Assembly: GCA_964627805.1 (NCBI GenBank)
Contig: CAZVLA010000051.1
Span: 1 to 64,000 of the forward strand
Direction: 5' to 3'
DNA length: 64,000 bases
Source: CAZAMI01 sp964627805
GTDB taxonomy: Archaea; Thermoproteota; Thermoprotei_A; Sulfolobales; NBVN01
Position numbers and translations under genes: made by a program. Every line of letters starts with the position of its first letter. The stretch's first letter is position 1. The notes under the pieces are model-generated. The model worked only from the letters and a program-made list of their open reading frames with translations, was not told where the DNA came from and did not search any database. Below are positions 17,913-27,328 of the stretch, piece after piece.

Positions 17913-18381
17913 TACCCCTCACCTCCCTAATAATTACTTGAGTTATGCGTAGAATCACTATTGAGGAGAATACAGGTACGCCTAGTAAGTAGATCCAGAC
18001 AGGTATGTTCAACGCCATACTCCTAGTGTGGTAGAGCGTGATTTCGAAGTATATGTGCCAGCATGCTAAGTAAATAATTACTATGAAGATAGCTAAGCTA
18101 GCACCTAGGCCTAGGAGCTTAAGTGCCTTCCTAACCTTGGGGCTGGGGATCCTATCACGTAGGAAGACCATGCTTAAGTGCGACTCCCTCTTGAAGGCTA
18201 TAGCTATACCCAATATAGTGACCCAAACAAAGAAGTTTACCTCGATCTCCTCCGTAAACGCTAGTGAGAACTTAATTAAGTACCTAGTTATTACGTTTAT
18301 GAACGCTATAGTTACCATGATAAGTAGTAACGAACCCGCTATGTACTCCTCAATATTCGCTAGCACCTTCCTGAAGCTCAC
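17899..18381 (-). CDS. dctQ: TRAP transporter small permease DctQ
   Basis: A 160-residue four-span protein of the DctQ family: RYLIKFSLAFTEEIEVNFFVWVTIL-type second helix and the charged loop AFKRESHLSMVFLRDRIP. It forms the membrane complex with DctM. Sixty-two bases separate it from dctP; this gap includes an A/T-rich stretch (about 18430-18447) that could act as a secondary promoter or a terminator. Confidence 0.9.
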   Translation of the reverse strand: MSFRKVLANIEEYIAGSLLLIMVTIAFINVITRYLIKFSLAFTEEIEVNFFVWVTILGIAIAFKRESHLSMVFLRDRIPSPKVRKALKLLGLGASLAIFIVIIYLACWHIYFEITLYHTRSMALNIPVWIYLLGVPVFSSIVILRITQVIIREVRGNARP

Positions 18382-18443
18382 ACCTCACCACCTCACGTAC
18401 TACGTTCTTTAGGTTAGTTCCATTGAGTTAAGGAAAAAGTATT

Positions 18444-19694
18444 TTATTTCGAGCTGAAACTGTAAGGTATATTCACTTTAATGCCTAACGCATTCTCTAT
18501 ATCATCGATTGCCGCCTTAACTAAGTCCTCACCAATAATCGGTACCCACTTCTTATACACGCTAGCTACCTTGGACTTGAAGACGTCCCTCTCCTGAGGA
18601 GTTAATATGGTTATCTTCATTCCCTTCTCTTCAAGGTACTTAATGGGGTCCGTAATCTTTGGTGTGTAGTTGAATTCCTCCTTAAGGATCTTAAGTGAGG
18701 TACCGTCATCAAGCCCTACCCTAGCCATCGCCTTCTCCCACTTGGCTGCCTTGATTGCTGCCTCAAGAATGATCTTCTTGGTTTGCTCGTCGAAGGAGTC
18801 CCAGTCCTTCTTATTTACCGCGAATATTAGTGGGTCTATGGCGTAGTCCCACACAGTCATGTACTTATGGAATTCGTATATCTTATACGGTATTATAACT
18901 ATGTTGATGGGGTTCTCCTGACCGTCAACTACCCTCTGTTGGAAAGCAGTTAATGCGTCTGCCCAGTTCATCTCGGTTGGGTTAGCGCCTAACGCTTTGA
19001 AGGTATCGATGAATATCGGTGAGCCAACAACCCTTATCTTAAGTCCGCTTAAGTCACTCGGGGTTCTTATTGGGTGCTTCCAATTAGTTATCTGTCTGAA
19101 GCCGTTCTCACCCCAAGCAAGACCTACTACGCCGTACTTCTCGAGGATCTGGAAGATCTTCTTACCAGCAACTCCATTCTCCACGGCATCCACCGCCTTA
19201 TATATGTCCCCCTTATGCTTACCCTCCGGGAAGAAGAACGGTAGCGTGAAGAGGTTTAACTGCTTAATGACTGGTGACCAGTTAATAGTTGAACCTACGG
19301 CGAAGTCAGCTACTCCCTGAGATAGTAGCTGGAACTCATTGGTTTGCTTACCAGCGAATAGTTGACCGGCGAAGTATATCTTAATCTTGATCTTACCGTG
19401 GGTACGCTTCTCGATCTCCTCGGCCCACATCTTAGCTGCCTGTCCCCACGGGCTGTTAGGGCCTACTACCACGCTCATCTTATACTCCTTCTTGTAGTGC
19501 GTAGTTGCTTGTGTTGTTGTGGTTGATGTAGTGGCTACTACGGTTGTTTTAGTAGCTACGCTTGGCTTAGGTGACGGTGGTGCCGTAGTTGCTGTAGGTG
19601 CTCCCTTCCTACTAAGCATTGCGAACCCAGCTACTGCAGCTACGATAACTACTACAGCTATGATGATAGCGATGTAGAACGTGTTCTTAGCCAT
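18444..19694 (-). CDS. dctP: TRAP transporter substrate-binding protein DctP
   Basis: The 416-residue protein has an N-terminal membrane anchor (about residues 7-27), a Pro/Thr/Ala-rich stalk to about residue 65, and then a DctP fold. Key family segments are GPNSPWGQAAKMWAEEIEKR, the ligand-binding region LKIRVVGSPIFIDTFKALGA with the conserved Arg, and FQQRVVDGQENPI. The substrate is probably a carboxylate; the neighbouring cyclase and oxoacid dehydrogenase suggest a carbon source, but this is inference. In archaea the anchor replaces the free periplasmic form seen in bacteria. ATG start at 19694. Confidence 0.92.
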   Translation of the reverse strand: MAKNTFYIAIIIAVVVIVAAVAGFAMLSRKGAPTATTAPPSPKPSVATKTTVVATTSTTTTQATTHYKKEYKMSVVVGPNSPWGQAAKMWAEEIEKRTHGKIKIKIYFAGQLFAGKQTNEFQLLSQGVADFAVGSTINWSPVIKQLNLFTLPFFFPEGKHKGDIYKAVDAVENGVAGKKIFQILEKYGVVGLAWGENGFRQITNWKHPIRTPSDLSGLKIRVVGSPIFIDTFKALGANPTEMNWADALTAFQQRVVDGQENPINIVIIPYKIYEFHKYMTVWDYAIDPLIFAVNKKDWDSFDEQTKKIILEAAIKAAKWEKAMARVGLDDGTSLKILKEEFNYTPKITDPIKYLEEKGMKITILTPQERDVFKSKVASVYKKWVPIIGEDLVKAAIDDIENALGIKVNIPYSFSSK

Positions 19695-19784
19695 TAATAC
19701 TCACCTTCACCTACACGTTGTTTTCTAGTAAGTTGGGTCTGTACCCATAAATAAAAATAAAAGTCCGTTTAGACTGTAAATCAA

Positions 19785-20660
19785 TTACTTCACGCTAACT
19801 ACGTAGGTCCTCACTGAATTAGCTATACCTAATAGGAAGTCACAGCAGGATCTACTCTCCCTAACCCTCTCAATAAGTTCACTAATGAATTCCTCCTTAC
19901 TTAGGGACTTACCTAACTCAGGAACGCAACTACTTGGTGAGGTAGTGGATACCTTAGTAGCTTCTACGATCCTCACTAACCTCTCCCTAGGTATTAAGTC
20001 CATGTAGGGTGTCTTACTAATGAATAGTAGGAAATCAAGAGCCTCGCTACACCTCCTTAACGGATTAGCTGGAATTTTCGTCATTACGTACGGTAATAAC
20101 TCATCACTAACCCTACTCACTAAGTACTTCATTAAGTTAACTACGTAATTACTGAATGAGTTACTTAAGTAACTAACTAGCTTAGCCCTCCTAACTAACC
20201 CTATGCATAACCTACTAACTACGTACCCCCCACTCCTTAATTCCTTTAGGTATGGATTACCTATTAAGTAAGTAAGGAGTGGTGCGAAGAACTTAGCAGC
20301 GTCCTCAGATATTACGTAGGCGTAAGGCCTCCTACCCCTACACTCCCTCCTAACGGGTGCGTAAGGCCTTATTACTCCGTAGGACTCTAACGTCCTGAAG
20401 TGCCTGTCAATACTCATTAAGGTCGTCCTAACACCGAACTTACTAACTACCGTAAACATGTCCTCCTTCGTGTAGGGCCTGCCATCGAGCATTAATGAGA
20501 TGATTAAGATCCTAGTAGGGTGTGAGAGTGCTTTGAAGTAATTAGCTAACCTACTTATTGGGTAGTTAATGATTAGCGTTGATAACCTCTCTGAAGCCTT
20601 AACTAAGTTGAGGGAGGTCCCCTTCAAGCACCACCAATCATCATTACCCAAGGCAACCAC
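19785..20660 (-). CDS. ArsR-like winged-helix regulator
   Basis: The 291-residue product has an ArsR-type winged-helix region at about residues 38-115 (YFKALSHPTRILIISLMLDG, then TTLMSIDRHFRTLESYGVI as the recognition helix). The C-terminal 180 residues are helical and unrecognised, and may sense a ligand. It follows the cyclase gene by 4 bases and precedes dctP by 90 bases, so it is probably the local regulator of the TRAP/cyclase or the divergent oxoacid dehydrogenase genes. Confidence 0.75.
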   Translation of the reverse strand: MVALGNDDWWCLKGTSLNLVKASERLSTLIINYPISRLANYFKALSHPTRILIISLMLDGRPYTKEDMFTVVSKFGVRTTLMSIDRHFRTLESYGVIRPYAPVRRECRGRRPYAYVISEDAAKFFAPLLTYLIGNPYLKELRSGGYVVSRLCIGLVRRAKLVSYLSNSFSNYVVNLMKYLVSRVSDELLPYVMTKIPANPLRRCSEALDFLLFISKTPYMDLIPRERLVRIVEATKVSTTSPSSCVPELGKSLSKEEFISELIERVRESRSCCDFLLGIANSVRTYVVSVK

Positions 20661-20664
20661 CTAA

Positions 20665-21546
20665 CTACTTACTACTAACTAGTATACTCAGTAATTCCTC
20701 AAGCTCCTCTAAGTACTTAATAACTACTTCATTACTAGGTGGTGGGACAACCATTAACGCCCTACAAGGCATTGCGTACACCATGTACGACGCCATATCC
20801 TTAGGTAGCTTAAGCTTCAGGGAGGGTACTGCAATAATTAATGCCTTACTCACGTAGTCAGGTACGTTATTTAGGTAGAGATTCTCAAGTATCAGTATCC
20901 CCTTCCTAAGGAGTAGGTCGTGATTAAGGAAAGGTAGGTACTCCTGATTCCTTACCAACCTAACGAACTCCTTATCGACGTCGGGGTAGAGACTTATTGA
21001 CCTAAACTCAATCGACTTATCAACCGATATAGCGTCGATACCTACTATGGGTGGTTCTAATTCATGGGCTATGAACTCCGTCAACTCCCTATCAATACCT
21101 CTAAAGCTTAAGTACTTACTATTATCTACGCACCAGTACCTTGAGTACCCAGTCCTTATTATTAATGCGGGTCTCTCCTCCTTAGGTAATCTTGTGAAGG
21201 GCTCCTTACTTATTACTCCCTCAACATCCTTTAACCTAATGAACGCCCTCTCCCTACACACATCCCTAACATCAAGTACTACAGCCTCCCTTATGAAGTA
21301 ATTAATCGGTAACTTAGTCACGTCGAACTCATAGCCGAAGGTCGTTGGTAGGTCGTAGTGAGTACCTATGTGTAGGTTCATCTCGACTACGTTGCTTAAG
21401 TACTTAAACACCTTAGTACCAGTCACTAGCAGGTCATGACCTACGGCACTTAACTTGAATTTAGCTACCCTAGCTCTAGGTATGTCGGCGTTACCGTCTT
21501 GATTAATGCATATAGGGGCTGTTATGTCGTAGATACCCGCTACCAT
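20665..21546 (-). CDS. Cyclase family metal-dependent hydrolase
   Basis: The 293-residue protein matches the PF04199 cyclase/kynurenine-formamidase-like family. The metal motif HIGTHYDLP (about residues 57-65) is complete, and LIIRTGYSRYW and IVGIDAISVDKS follow as expected. Such enzymes hydrolyse amide or ester bonds using zinc or manganese. The location in an operon with a regulator and a TRAP transporter suggests catabolism of an imported acid. Start is ATG at 21546. Confidence 0.8.
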   Translation of the reverse strand: MVAGIYDITAPICINQDGNADIPRARVAKFKLSAVGHDLLVTGTKVFKYLSNVVEMNLHIGTHYDLPTTFGYEFDVTKLPINYFIREAVVLDVRDVCRERAFIRLKDVEGVISKEPFTRLPKEERPALIIRTGYSRYWCVDNSKYLSFRGIDRELTEFIAHELEPPIVGIDAISVDKSIEFRSISLYPDVDKEFVRLVRNQEYLPFLNHDLLLRKGILILENLYLNNVPDYVSKALIIAVPSLKLKLPKDMASYMVYAMPCRALMVVPPPSNEVVIKYLEELEELLSILVSSK

Positions 21547-21642
21547 TGCGTAAACCTTCCTACGTTAGTTATTAAAGTCAATTCAGACTTTAAAGTTTTA
21601 ATCACTTTAAGGAGCCCCTATGCTGTAGATTAAGTAGCTTAG
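21547..21642. promoter_or_regulatory. Divergent promoter region with ACTTTAAAGT palindrome
   Basis: The 96-bp gap between the cyclase gene (minus) and the E1 gene (plus) contains ACTTTAAAGT at about 21587-21596 followed by TTTTAATCACTTTAAGG. This A/T-rich core can serve as a TATA element in both directions. Confidence 0.4.
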
Positions 21643-23652
21643 GTGATTGGGTTGAGTAAGGACGAACTAAGTACTTCTGACTTAGTCAGTATGTACAGAA
21701 CCATGCTCCTGATAAGGAAGTTCGAAGAAGAGGTTAGGGATAGGTTTGCTGAGGGCGAGATACCAGGATTCGTACATCTCTACATAGGTCAGGAAGCAAT
21801 AGCTGCTGGGGTCATGACCGCCTTAAGACGTAGTGACTACATAGTAAGTACCCATAGGGGTCACGGTCACTTAATAGCTAAGGGAGCTGATGTCAGGAGG
21901 TTAATGGCTGAGATATACGGTAAGGTAACAGGGCTTAATAAGGGTAAGGGGGGTTCAATGCACGCAGCCGACATTAAGGTAGGTGTTGTGGGGGCTAACG
22001 GCATCGTAGGTAGCGGTATAGGATTAGCGGTGGGTGTTGGGCTCGCTATTAAGTATAGGGGTGAGGACTCAGTAGTAGCTACATTCTTCGGTGATGGAGC
22101 ATCTAATACCGGGGTATTCCATGAATCACTTAACATGGCCTCACTATGGGAACTACCCGTCATATTCGTTTGTGAGAATAATAACTACGCAGCAACTACT
22201 CACGTATCTAAGGCATTATCCGTTAAGGACGTAGCGGCTAGGGCTAAGGCCTACGGGATACCTGGCGTAGTAGTTGATGGCACCGACGTTATTGAGGTGT
22301 TTAGAGTAGCTAAGGAGATGATTGAGAGGGCTAGAGGGGGTGGGGGCCCCTCGCTCATGGAGGCTAAGGTAATGCGTGTTAGGGGGCACTTCGAAGGTGA
22401 TCCTCAGCACTACAGACCTAAGGGTGAGGGTGAGGAGTGGCTTAGGAGGAACGACCCCATAGTGAAGTTAAGGAATGAGTTACTTAGGAGGGGATTGGTT
22501 AGTGAGGATGAGTTAAGGAGTGTTGAGGAGGGGGTTACTAGGGAGGTTAGGGAGGCGGTTAGGTTCGCTAGGGAAAGCCCCTACCCGAGACCTGAGGAAG
22601 CACTCGATGACGTCTACTTCATTAGGGAGGATGGAGGGGGTAATTACCTACCTCCTAAGGACGTTGAGAGGGAGCTAACCTTCGTTGAGGCCGTTAGGGA
22701 AGCCCTAGATCATGAAATGAGCAGGAACAACGACATCATAGTAATGGGTGAAGACGTTGAAGCGGCTGGTGTGTGGGGTGTTACTAAGGGATTAGCTAGT
22801 AAGTACGGTGCCGGCGTTAGGGTTATTGATACCCCAATATCTGAGGATGGATTCACCTTAGCTGCTGTAGGTGCTGCGATAGCTGGCCTCAGGGTAGTTG
22901 TCGAGCATAGATTCGCTGATTTCCTGTACTTAGCATGTAACGCCATACTCAATCACGCAGGTAAGTTAAGGTACATGAGCGGCGGTCAGTTCAATATACC
23001 CGTAGTTATTAGGGCAGCAATAGGTGCAGGACTCTCTGCAGCTGCTCAGCACTCATCAACTAACGTAGCTATGTTCACTAACCACCCGGGAATTAAGGTA
23101 GTCGCGCCATCAACGCCATACGACGCTAAGGGGTTATTCCTGAGTGCTTTAAGGGATGGTAACCCCGTTATGTTCTTTGAGCATAAGAAGCTATACAGGG
23201 TTAAGGGCCCAGTACCTGAGGAGGATTATGAGGTACCTATAGGTAAGGCCGATATTAAGCGTGAGGGGGACGACATAACTATAGTTACTTACTCCTACAT
23301 GCTCTACGAGGTACTTAAGGCGGCTGAATTGCTTGAGAGTAAGTACGGAATAAGTGCTGAGGTCCTTGACTTAAGGAGTATACAGCCCTTAGATAGGGAA
23401 TTAATAGGTTCCTCAGTTAGGAAGACAGGTAAGTTGCTAGTAGTTGATGAGGGTTGGGGGCCTTGCGGGGTATCTGCTGAGGTCATTAACGTAGCTATTG
23501 AGGAGGCTCTTGAGTACATGGACGCTAGACCAGCAAGGCTGAATACGGAGTTCGTGCCAATACCCTTCAGCCCCCCCTTAGAGCATTACGTATTACCTAC
23601 GACTGAGAAGATCGTTAGTAAGGCAGTTAAGGTGGTTAGGGAGGGTTGGTGA
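21643..23652 (+). CDS. 2-oxoacid dehydrogenase E1, alpha and beta subunits fused
   Basis: The 669-residue protein joins two normally separate subunits. Residues 1 to about 325 are E1 alpha: STHRGHGH, GKGGSMH, and the thiamine diphosphate motif GDGASNTG to ENNNY (residues 150-183). Residues about 345-669 are E1 beta: MGEDVEAAG, TPISEDGFTLAAVGAAIAGL, and the C-terminal transketolase domain. The enzyme decarboxylates a 2-oxoacid or cleaves acetoin and passes the acyl group to lipoyl-E2. The closest style is the acetoin/pyruvate/branched-chain group; the exact substrate is not decidable. E2 follows after 3 bases; no E3 is present in the window. Start is GTG at 21643, with TTG 21652 possible. Confidence 0.9.
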   Translation: MIGLSKDELSTSDLVSMYRTMLLIRKFEEEVRDRFAEGEIPGFVHLYIGQEAIAAGVMTALRRSDYIVSTHRGHGHLIAKGADVRRLMAEIYGKVTGLNKGKGGSMHAADIKVGVVGANGIVGSGIGLAVGVGLAIKYRGEDSVVATFFGDGASNTGVFHESLNMASLWELPVIFVCENNNYAATTHVSKALSVKDVAARAKAYGIPGVVVDGTDVIEVFRVAKEMIERARGGGGPSLMEAKVMRVRGHFEGDPQHYRPKGEGEEWLRRNDPIVKLRNELLRRGLVSEDELRSVEEGVTREVREAVRFARESPYPRPEEALDDVYFIREDGGGNYLPPKDVERELTFVEAVREALDHEMSRNNDIIVMGEDVEAAGVWGVTKGLASKYGAGVRVIDTPISEDGFTLAAVGAAIAGLRVVVEHRFADFLYLACNAILNHAGKLRYMSGGQFNIPVVIRAAIGAGLSAAAQHSSTNVAMFTNHPGIKVVAPSTPYDAKGLFLSALRDGNPVMFFEHKKLYRVKGPVPEEDYEVPIGKADIKREGDDITIVTYSYMLYEVLKAAELLESKYGISAEVLDLRSIQPLDRELIGSSVRKTGKLLVVDEGWGPCGVSAEVINVAIEEALEYMDARPARLNTEFVPIPFSPPLEHYVLPTTEKIVSKAVKVVREGW

Positions 23653-23655
23653 GCT

Positions 23656-24807
23656 ATGGGTTTGGTGGAGGTTAAGGTACCTAAGTTAGGGCTTACGATG
23701 ACTTCAGCTAAGGTCATTAAGGTACTTAAGAACGTAGGTGATGCGGTCTCCAAGGATGAGGTAGTAGCTGAGATCGAGACCGAGAAATTAACTACTGAGG
23801 TTAAGTCACCGGTTGATGGCGTCGTTAAGGAGGTTATGGTTAAGGAGGGTGATGAGGTCGGTGTTGGTGAGACGCTACTAGTTATCGAGACTAATGAAGG
23901 GGTAGGTCCCAGTAGTGAGGAGGTCGTTGAGGAGGGGGCTGAGGGGGGTAAGGTTAAGGCATCACCAGCTGCTAGGTACTTAGCTAGTAAGTACGGAGTG
24001 GATCTCAAGGTAGTTAAGGGGTCTGGACCTGCGGGGGTGATTCTTCGTGAGGACGTGATTAATTACTTAAGGAGTGAGGGATTAATTACTGAATCACCTA
24101 CGGAGGTTCGTGAGGGATTAACGCCATCAATTGCTAAGGAGGTTAAGCTAAGCCCTATGAGGTTAAGGATCGCTGAGAACTTAAGTAGGTCATGGAGGGA
24201 AGCGGTAATTACCACAGTTACTATGGAGGTTAAGGTCGATGACTTAGTGAGGATTAGGGAGTCGATACCTAAGGATGTAAGACCTTCAGTAACTGCGTTC
24301 ATAGTTAAGGCTGTAGCGGCCGCCCTTAAGGAATACCCCGAACTCAATTCGTCCTTAGTAGGTGATAGGTTGAGGATCTACAGGGACATTAATATAGCCG
24401 TAGCCGTAGCGACTCATGACGGGTTAATAACCCCCGTAATCAGGGGTGCTGACCGTAAGTCCATTCAGGAGATAAGCCGTGAGATTAAGGAGCTAGCGGG
24501 TAGGGCTAGGAGAGGCGATTTAGGTGTTGACGACGTTAAAGGCTCTACATTCACTGTAAGTAATTTAGGTATGTATGGGGTAGATGTATTCACGCCAATA
24601 CCTCAACCTAATCAAGTAGCTGTGTTAGGTGTTGGTAGGATCTACGATAAGCTATACTTGAGTAGTGAGGGGTTAAGGGTCGGTAAGTACTTAGTACTTA
24701 GCCTTAGCTTCGACCATAGGGTAATCGATGGTGCTAAGGCGGCTGAGTTCTTGGGTAGGGTTAAGGAATTACTGGAGAACCCGTACCTAATGTTACTTAG
24801 TAAGTAA
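23656..24807 (+). CDS. 2-oxoacid dehydrogenase E2 (lipoyl acyltransferase)
   Basis: The 383-residue protein has three domains in the usual order. A lipoyl domain (residues 1-77) carries the lipoylation Lys in IETEKLTTE (Lys44). A peripheral subunit-binding domain spans about 103-142 (ASPAARYLASKYGVDL). The catalytic domain follows, ending with the active-site motif SFDHRVIDGAKA near residue 358. It transfers the acyl group from E1 to CoA. The gene is co-transcribed with E1 and converges on the antiporter gene with a T-rich 16-bp gap. Confidence 0.93.
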   Translation: MGLVEVKVPKLGLTMTSAKVIKVLKNVGDAVSKDEVVAEIETEKLTTEVKSPVDGVVKEVMVKEGDEVGVGETLLVIETNEGVGPSSEEVVEEGAEGGKVKASPAARYLASKYGVDLKVVKGSGPAGVILREDVINYLRSEGLITESPTEVREGLTPSIAKEVKLSPMRLRIAENLSRSWREAVITTVTMEVKVDDLVRIRESIPKDVRPSVTAFIVKAVAAALKEYPELNSSLVGDRLRIYRDINIAVAVATHDGLITPVIRGADRKSIQEISREIKELAGRARRGDLGVDDVKGSTFTVSNLGMYGVDVFTPIPQPNQVAVLGVGRIYDKLYLSSEGLRVGKYLVLSLSFDHRVIDGAKAAEFLGRVKELLENPYLMLLSK

Positions 24808-24823
24808 GTTTTTAATTCCGTAA

Positions 24824-26404
24824 CTAACCAAACCTGAGTACTGAGGCTACCTTCTTGAAGATCTCCACGTAGGCTGAGGTACTCATTAGTGAGTTACTTG
24901 CTGGTTCAATTACCTTAGCCACTATTATCGGTGCTAGTATACCTAGAGCTATCACGGCTATTGAGAGTATAGCTAGGGGCACTACCTCAGCAGGGCTTAC
25001 CTTAGCTCCCTTAACCCTAGCTACTACCTCCTCAGTAGGTTCCTTAATACATACCTCATACATTACCTTCATGTAAGCTATGAATGATAGTATACTAGGT
25101 AGTATAATAACCACCGCTAATGGAGCTACTCCAGCCTTAACCATAGCTGTTATGAGTAGTAACTTACTAGCGAATATACTTAGTGGGGGTACCGTACCTA
25201 GGGATAGTAGTGAGATCGTTAGTGGTATACCCGCTGACCTAACTAACCTACCAGCACCCCTCAACCTACTTATCTCCCTAGTACCTACGATAGCTATCAC
25301 TACACCTACGGACATGAATGCTAGTGCCTTAGATACTGAGTGGGTTATTAGGTGGTACGTAGCTGCTGTAGCACCTAATGAAGTACCTAACCCGTAACCT
25401 ATAGCTACGTAACCTAAATTAACTATCGTACTGTACGCTATGACCCTCTTAACATCCCTCTGAATTAACATACCGAAGGAACCTATGAATGCTGATATGA
25501 CACCTATAGCTAGTAAGGCATCAAGACCTAACCTACTAACCCACGACCACTTAAGCACGGTTATTAAGAACCTAGCAAGTCCGTAAATACCTACATTAAC
25601 TACTAAACCGGAGAGTAGGGCTGATATGGGTGATGGAGCTGCTGAGTGAGCGTCTGGTAGCCAGAAGTGGTTAGGGAATATAGCTGCTTTGAAGGTGAGT
25701 CCCCACATCATGAATACCGTGAATATAGCCACTCCGTAAGTAACTGCGCCAAAGCCCGTACCGGTAATCGGTGCTGGGACCCCCTTAACCTTAAGTGCTA
25801 AGTCAGCCATGTTCAGGGTCCCTGTTGATCCGTAAGCGAATACTATAGCTAGGAAGTATATAGTAGTTGCTAAAGCACCGAAGACTCCGTACTTAATAGC
25901 TGATGAGACAGCTACGGAGTCCTCCCTCTCGTAAGCAACTAGTATGTATGAGGATACACTCATTACCTCAAGCATAACGAATAAGTGGAAGAAGTCTCCC
26001 GTGTATACGCAACCTATCATACCGGCCTCCACAGTCATTAGTAGTGAGTAGTATAGGTAGGCCCTACCCGACGGCTTAATATGGCCTATACTGTAGAGTG
26101 TTATGAAGACCATTAACCAAGCAGTTAGTAGTGCTAGGAGTGCTGAGTACTTATCAACCTCATAAACAATACCTACGGGTGGTGGCCAACCACTGAAAAC
26201 GTACATTAATGGCTCCCTACAATTCAAAGCATCAATCATTACCTTAGTAACTATGAATGCATTAAGTAGTGACGCTAGGAATGTGTAAGCACTTACCGCA
26301 CCTACCCTACGAGTACCTAACCATAGGGCAGGTGCTGTGAAGGCAGCTACCGCAGGTACCATAACTGCGAGAGCTATTGCTGGGTCTGAAGGTACTGCAC
26401 TCAT
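24824..26404 (-). CDS. Mrp antiporter subunit D-like (NuoN/MnhD family)
   Basis: The 526-residue protein has about 14 spans and the proton-conducting antiporter fold. EVMSVSSYILVAYER contains the key Glu in helix 5, FKAAIFPNHFWLPDAHSAAPSPISALLSG is the discontinuous helix 7 region with its Lys, and HLITHSVSKALAFMSVG holds the His/Lys of the second channel half. It is the last gene of the 13.5-kb minus-strand CO/hydrogenase cluster and should belong to the Na+/H+ translocating module. The start overlaps the stop of the MnhE-like gene in TAATG. Confidence 0.92.
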   Translation of the reverse strand: MSAVPSDPAIALAVMVPAVAAFTAPALWLGTRRVGAVSAYTFLASLLNAFIVTKVMIDALNCREPLMYVFSGWPPPVGIVYEVDKYSALLALLTAWLMVFITLYSIGHIKPSGRAYLYYSLLMTVEAGMIGCVYTGDFFHLFVMLEVMSVSSYILVAYEREDSVAVSSAIKYGVFGALATTIYFLAIVFAYGSTGTLNMADLALKVKGVPAPITGTGFGAVTYGVAIFTVFMMWGLTFKAAIFPNHFWLPDAHSAAPSPISALLSGLVVNVGIYGLARFLITVLKWSWVSRLGLDALLAIGVISAFIGSFGMLIQRDVKRVIAYSTIVNLGYVAIGYGLGTSLGATAATYHLITHSVSKALAFMSVGVVIAIVGTREISRLRGAGRLVRSAGIPLTISLLSLGTVPPLSIFASKLLLITAMVKAGVAPLAVVIILPSILSFIAYMKVMYEVCIKEPTEEVVARVKGAKVSPAEVVPLAILSIAVIALGILAPIIVAKVIEPASNSLMSTSAYVEIFKKVASVLRFG

Positions 26405-26913
26405 TAGTCAAACACCCTCCTAGCGTACTCCTCAAATACCTTAGAGATAAGCTCCCTACACCTCCCGGGCTCTACCGCCTTAACGTCTATCCAGTGTACG
26501 TAGAGTGCCTTCCTCTCCTTATCAATGTCGACCGTAACAGTCCCTGGCGTATTAGTTATTGAGTTAGCTATAGTCAGTATTGCGTAGTCGGACTCAACCC
26601 TATAGGGTACCTCAACAATACCTGGCCTTACGGGCATTGAAGGCGATACTATCCTCTTAATAACGTCTGCATGAGCTCTAGGCTCTATCACTAGCATGTA
26701 CTTAATGGCGTACTTAATTAGTGATCCTAACCTCCTTAACTCACCTAACTTCCTCGACTCCTTAACCAGTACGTCAGATACTATGTATGACGTTATTAAC
26801 GCGACAATAGCTCCCGCTACGTAATCAACTAGTGATGAAGCACCCACGAACGCTAAGTAAGCTACGTAGAATAGTATAGCTAACGCAGCTACCTTACCTA
26901 ACTTACCCATCAT
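26404..26913 (-). CDS. Mrp antiporter subunit E-like
   Basis: A protein of about 169 residues with two N-terminal membrane spans, followed by a soluble part containing SNSITNTPGTVTVDID-type wording (TIANSITNTPGTVTVDID), which is the hallmark of MnhE/MrpE. ATG at 26913 or 26910 overlaps the end of the MnhC-like gene slightly and is preferred to the ATG at 26934. It is a structural subunit of the Mrp complex. Confidence 0.9.
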   Translation of the reverse strand: MMGKLGKVAALAILFYVAYLAFVGASSLVDYVAGAIVALITSYIVSDVLVKESRKLGELRRLGSLIKYAIKYMLVIEPRAHADVIKRIVSPSMPVRPGIVEVPYRVESDYAILTIANSITNTPGTVTVDIDKERKALYVHWIDVKAVEPGRCRELISKVFEEYARRVFD

Positions 26914-27328
26914 CACCACCCCTAAACAACTCATTAAGGTTTAACGTATGCTTCAGTCTATACGCTTGAATAGCAAGTACTGTTAGGAAGGAAACTACAG
27001 CTAAGTTAATCACTATAGCAGTAATTACTAGGGCTTGAGGTAGTGGATCTACTGCGTAGTTGAGGAACCTCCTTAAAGCATCGATCGTTGGGTGTAGCGT
27101 AGGTAGTACCGGTGGCTTAGGGAACTGAATCACTCTATAACCAAGTAGTATTATAGCTATGTTGAACGTATCACCCAGTATCGTAAGCGCTATTATCTTC
27201 TTAATGAGGTTAGGCTTAACTACTAAGCCGTAGAGAGCTATTGACGCCGTCGCGAATAGGGCTGCGAAGCAGTATAGGCCCGTGTATGTTATTAAGTAGT
27301 TACTTAAGTAATTAACCACCCCCACCAC
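26903..27328 (-). CDS. Mrp antiporter subunit C-like (NuoK family)
   Basis: A 141-residue protein with three spans typical of MnhC/NuoK: GLYGLVVKPNLIKKIIALTILGD-like first part and DPLPQALVITAIVINLAVVSFLTVLA in the last helix. It overlaps both neighbours, which indicates tight coupling in the operon. It lines part of the ion path beside the DUF4040 and MnhB-like subunits. Confidence 0.92.
   Translation of the reverse strand: MVGVVNYLSNYLITYTGLYCFAALFATASIALYGLVVKPNLIKKIIALTILGDTFNIAIILLGYRVIQFPKPPVLPTLHPTIDALRRFLNYAVDPLPQALVITAIVINLAVVSFLTVLAIQAYRLKHTLNLNELFRGGDDG

Noticed and set aside
22216..24008. Several minus-strand open frames inside the E1 and E2 genes
   Set aside because: Antisense shadows with low-complexity Ser/Thr/Pro products; the plus-strand genes have complete catalytic motifs.
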